Assembly (NCBI GenBank): GCA_019418525.1
Contig: DYBS01000009.1
Span: 1 to 15,035, forward strand
Source of the DNA: Clostridiales bacterium
Lineage (GTDB): Bacteria; Bacillota; Clostridia; Oscillospirales; Oscillospiraceae
Direction: 5' to 3'
Length of the DNA: 15,035 nt
Below, piece after piece: positions 12,845 through 15,035 of the stretch. Made by a program: the position numbers and the translations under genes. Within the stretch, counting starts at the first letter, position 1. The number at the start of each line of letters is the position of its first letter. A model generated the notes under the pieces. It was not told the DNA's origin and did not search any database. It saw only the letters and a list, made by a program, of their open reading frames with translations.

Positions 12845-15035
12845 ATGCGCATCGCCGATCTGCATATCCACTCCAAATACTCCCGGGCCACCAGCCCGGA
12901 CTGTGTCCCCGACGCGCTGGACTTCTGGGCCCGGCGGAAGGGCATCCATCTGGTGGGCACCGGGGACTTCACCCACCCCGCCTGGCGGGCCGAGCTCACC
13001 GAGGCCCTGGAGGAGGCCGAGGACGGCCTCTACACCCTGAAGGCCGACCGGGTGCGGCCGGGGGCCCTGCCGGTGGAGGAGGCCCCCCGCTTCGTCCTCT
13101 CCGGAGAGATCAGCTCCATCTACAAAAAGAACGGCAAGGTGCGCAAGGTCCACAACCTCATCCTCCTGCCCTCGCTGGAGGCGGCCGAGCTCCTCTCCCG
13201 CCGGCTGGAGGCCATCGGCAACATCCACTCCGACGGCCGGCCCATCCTGGGCCTGGACTGCCGGGATCTGTTGGAGATCACCCTGGAGACGGCCCCCAAC
13301 GCCATCTTCATCCCCGCCCACATCTGGACCCCTCATTTCTCCCTGTTCGGGGCTTTTTCGGGCTTTGACACCATCGAGGAGTGCTTCGAGGACCTGACCG
13401 ACCACATCTACGCCCTGGAGACCGGCCTCTCCTCCGATCCCCCCATGAACTGGCGGCTCTCCGCCCTGGACCGCTTCCACCTGGTATCCCACTCCGACGC
13501 CCACTCCCCCGCCAAGCTGGGCCGGGAGGCCGACCTTCTGGACATCCCCCTGTCCTACACCGCCCTGGAAAAGGCCCTGCGCACCGGCCGTGGGCTGAAG
13601 GGCACGGTGGAATTTTTCCCGGAAGAGGGGAAATACCACTACGACGGCCACCGGAACTGCCACCAGTGCCTCTCCCCCGCCGAGGCCGTGGCTGCGGGCG
13701 GCAAGTGCCCGGTGTGCGGCAAACGCCTCACCACTGGCGTGCTCCACCGGGTGGAGCAGCTGGCCGACCGCCCGGAGGGGTACGTCCGCCCCCGGGCCCC
13801 CAAGTGGGAGCGGCTGATGCCCCTCCCCGAGCTGCTGTCCGCCACCCTGGGCGGCGGGCCGGACACCAAGCAAAATCAGCGCCGGTACGAGGAGCTGCTT
13901 CACACCCTGGGTCCCGAGTTCTACATCCTGCGGGAGTGCCCGCTGGAGGACGTGGAGCGGGCCGCCGGGCCCTGCGTGGCCGAGGGCCTGCGCCGCCTGC
14001 GCAAGGGCAAGGTCCTCTGGGACCCGGGCTACGACGGCGTGTACGGAGCCTGCACCCTCCTCACCCCCCAGGAGCGGGAGGCCTTTCAGGGCCAGGTGAG
14101 CCTCTTCCAGTGCGACGCGCCCAAGCAGAAGCGCCGGGCCGAATCCCTCCCCCGCCCTGCGGAGCCGGAGGAAAACACGCCCGCCGTCTCCTCCGCCCCG
14201 GAGCTGGACCCGTACCAGCGCCAGGCCGTGGAGGCCACCGACCGGGCGGTGGCGGTGATCGCCGGACCGGGCGCGGGCAAGACCAAGACCTTGGTCTCCC
14301 GCATCCTCCACCTGCTGGAGCAGGGGGAGCGGCCGTCGGAGATCGCGGCGGTGACCTTCACCCACAAGGCCGCCGGAGAGCTGCGGGAGCGACTGGAACA
14401 GGCGTTGGGGGACAAACGGGCCCTGCGGGGTATGACCATCGGCACCTTCCACGCCATCTGTCTGGAGCTGCTGCAAAAGGAGCCGGACTGCCCCCGGCTG
14501 CTGGGCGATTATGAAGCCCAGGAGCTGGCCGGGCAGGTGCTGCGGGCCCTGGGACTGAAGGAGCCTGCCGGGCGACTTTTGTCGGCGGTCTCCGCCCGCA
14601 AGACCGGTTTCGGGGAGGTACCGGAGGAGCTGGAGGGGGCCTGCGCCTTCTACGACCGGCGGCTCCAGGAGCGGGGGCTCATGGACTATGACGACCTCAT
14701 TGTCCGCACGTTGGCGGCCTGGGAGGGCAAAAGCCGCACCGACGCCCGGAAATTCCGCCATGTACTGGTGGATGAGTTCCAGGATTGCAGCCCCCTCCAG
14801 TACCGCCTGGTGCGGACCTGGAACCGTCTGGGAAAATCCCTCTTCGTCATCGGGGACCCGGACCAGTCCATCTACGCCTTCCGGGGTGCCGACCCGGCCT
14901 GTTTTGCCCACCTGTCCGAGGACTTCCCAGATGTGCGCACCATCACCCTCCAGCGCAATTACCGCTCCACCCCCCAGGTGCTGGGCTGTGCCCTGTCGGT
15001 GGTGGAGGGGGACGGCAGCGCTCCCCGGCTGCTGA
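12845..15035 (+). CDS. Endonuclease Q-like PHP domain fused to UvrD-type helicase (3' end outside window)
   Basis: This gene is open for 730 codons to the window edge. The N-terminal half is a PHP metal-dependent nuclease of the endonuclease Q / TIGR00375 type: DLHIHSKYS (5-13), GTGDFTHP, HNLILLP, PAHIWTPHFSLFG and LVSHSDAH supply the metal ligands. A zinc finger follows (C272, C275, C288, C291). Endonuclease Q nicks DNA at deaminated bases. A linker leads to an SF1 helicase of UvrD type: Q-motif DPYQRQAVEA, Walker A AGPGAGKT (Lys479), TFTHKAAGEL, GTFHA, Walker B VDEFQD (643-647), GDPDQSIYAFRGAD and QRNYRST at the edge. Together they suggest a DNA-repair enzyme that nicks at damage and unwinds from the nick. 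AGAGGGGGA precedes ATG 12845. The later helicase motifs lie beyond the window. Confidence 0.9.
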   Translation, partial: MRIADLHIHSKYSRATSPDCVPDALDFWARRKGIHLVGTGDFTHPAWRAELTEALEEAEDGLYTLKADRVRPGALPVEEAPRFVLSGEISSIYKKNGKVRKVHNLILLPSLEAAELLSRRLEAIGNIHSDGRPILGLDCRDLLEITLETAPNAIFIPAHIWTPHFSLFGAFSGFDTIEECFEDLTDHIYALETGLSSDPPMNWRLSALDRFHLVSHSDAHSPAKLGREADLLDIPLSYTALEKALRTGRGLKGTVEFFPEEGKYHYDGHRNCHQCLSPAEAVAAGGKCPVCGKRLTTGVLHRVEQLADRPEGYVRPRAPKWERLMPLPELLSATLGGGPDTKQNQRRYEELLHTLGPEFYILRECPLEDVERAAGPCVAEGLRRLRKGKVLWDPGYDGVYGACTLLTPQEREAFQGQVSLFQCDAPKQKRRAESLPRPAEPEENTPAVSSAPELDPYQRQAVEATDRAVAVIAGPGAGKTKTLVSRILHLLEQGERPSEIAAVTFTHKAAGELRERLEQALGDKRALRGMTIGTFHAICLELLQKEPDCPRLLGDYEAQELAGQVLRALGLKEPAGRLLSAVSARKTGFGEVPEELEGACAFYDRRLQERGLMDYDDLIVRTLAAWEGKSRTDARKFRHVLVDEFQDCSPLQYRLVRTWNRLGKSLFVIGDPDQSIYAFRGADPACFAHLSEDFPDVRTITLQRNYRSTPQVLGCALSVVEGDGSAPRLL

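Noticed and set aside
12737..14911. 724-codon minus-strand frame
   Set aside because: It lies opposite the PHP-UvrD gene, with Gly/Leu/Gln-rich low-complexity sequence and no domain.

Overview
The window looks like a chromosomal segment of a GC-rich, low-branching Firmicute, most likely a gut Oscillospiraceae/Clostridia relative (Flavonifractor- or Intestinimonas-like). This is inferred from strong AGGAGG ribosome binding sites, TATAAT-type promoters, GC-rich third codon positions, and the mix of gene families (Amidoligase_2, DUF3846, Phd/Doc, a PHP-UvrD fusion). No species can be fixed by eye.

Region 1 (about 1-2770, + strand) is a tightly coupled four-gene operon: a zinc-ribbon amidoligase, a class II glutamine amidotransferase, a DUF3846 protein and a small DUF6809-like protein. 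Every junction is a stop/start overlap. The operon pairs a predicted ATP-dependent amide-bond-forming enzyme with a glutamine-hydrolysing enzyme. Its substrate is unknown.

Region 2 (about 2770-4040) holds a Phd/Doc toxin-antitoxin pair on the minus strand with its own promoter. It is followed by about 500 bp of gene-free, highly structured DNA: three copies of a short repeat, one of them inverted, a 22-bp near-palindrome, a 17-bp perfect hairpin and a hairpin built on a G10 run.

Region 3 (about 4040-12062) looks like an integrated mobile element. A 628-aa protein I do not recognise is read leftwards. Divergently, reading right, come a 499-aa unrecognised protein with a TTG start, a terminator-like hairpin, a 748-aa SF2-helicase-like P-loop ATPase carrying a cysteine set spaced like the DinG iron-sulfur cluster, two small excisionase-type helix-turn-helix proteins, and a complete tyrosine recombinase. 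The recombinase ends 76 bp from the 3' end of a minus-strand tRNA-Arg(CCG) gene, the usual layout for integration into a tRNA. No relaxase, capsid, portal or standard replication protein is seen. The 628/499/748 trio is therefore the cargo, or the replication/mobilisation machinery, of a small element that I cannot match to a described system. It is the best candidate here for something undescribed.

Region 4 (about 12062-15035) looks like conserved chromosome: the tRNA-Arg with a strong promoter, a flavodoxin-family protein (minus), and divergently a long endonuclease Q-like PHP domain fused to a UvrD-type helicase, cut by the window end.
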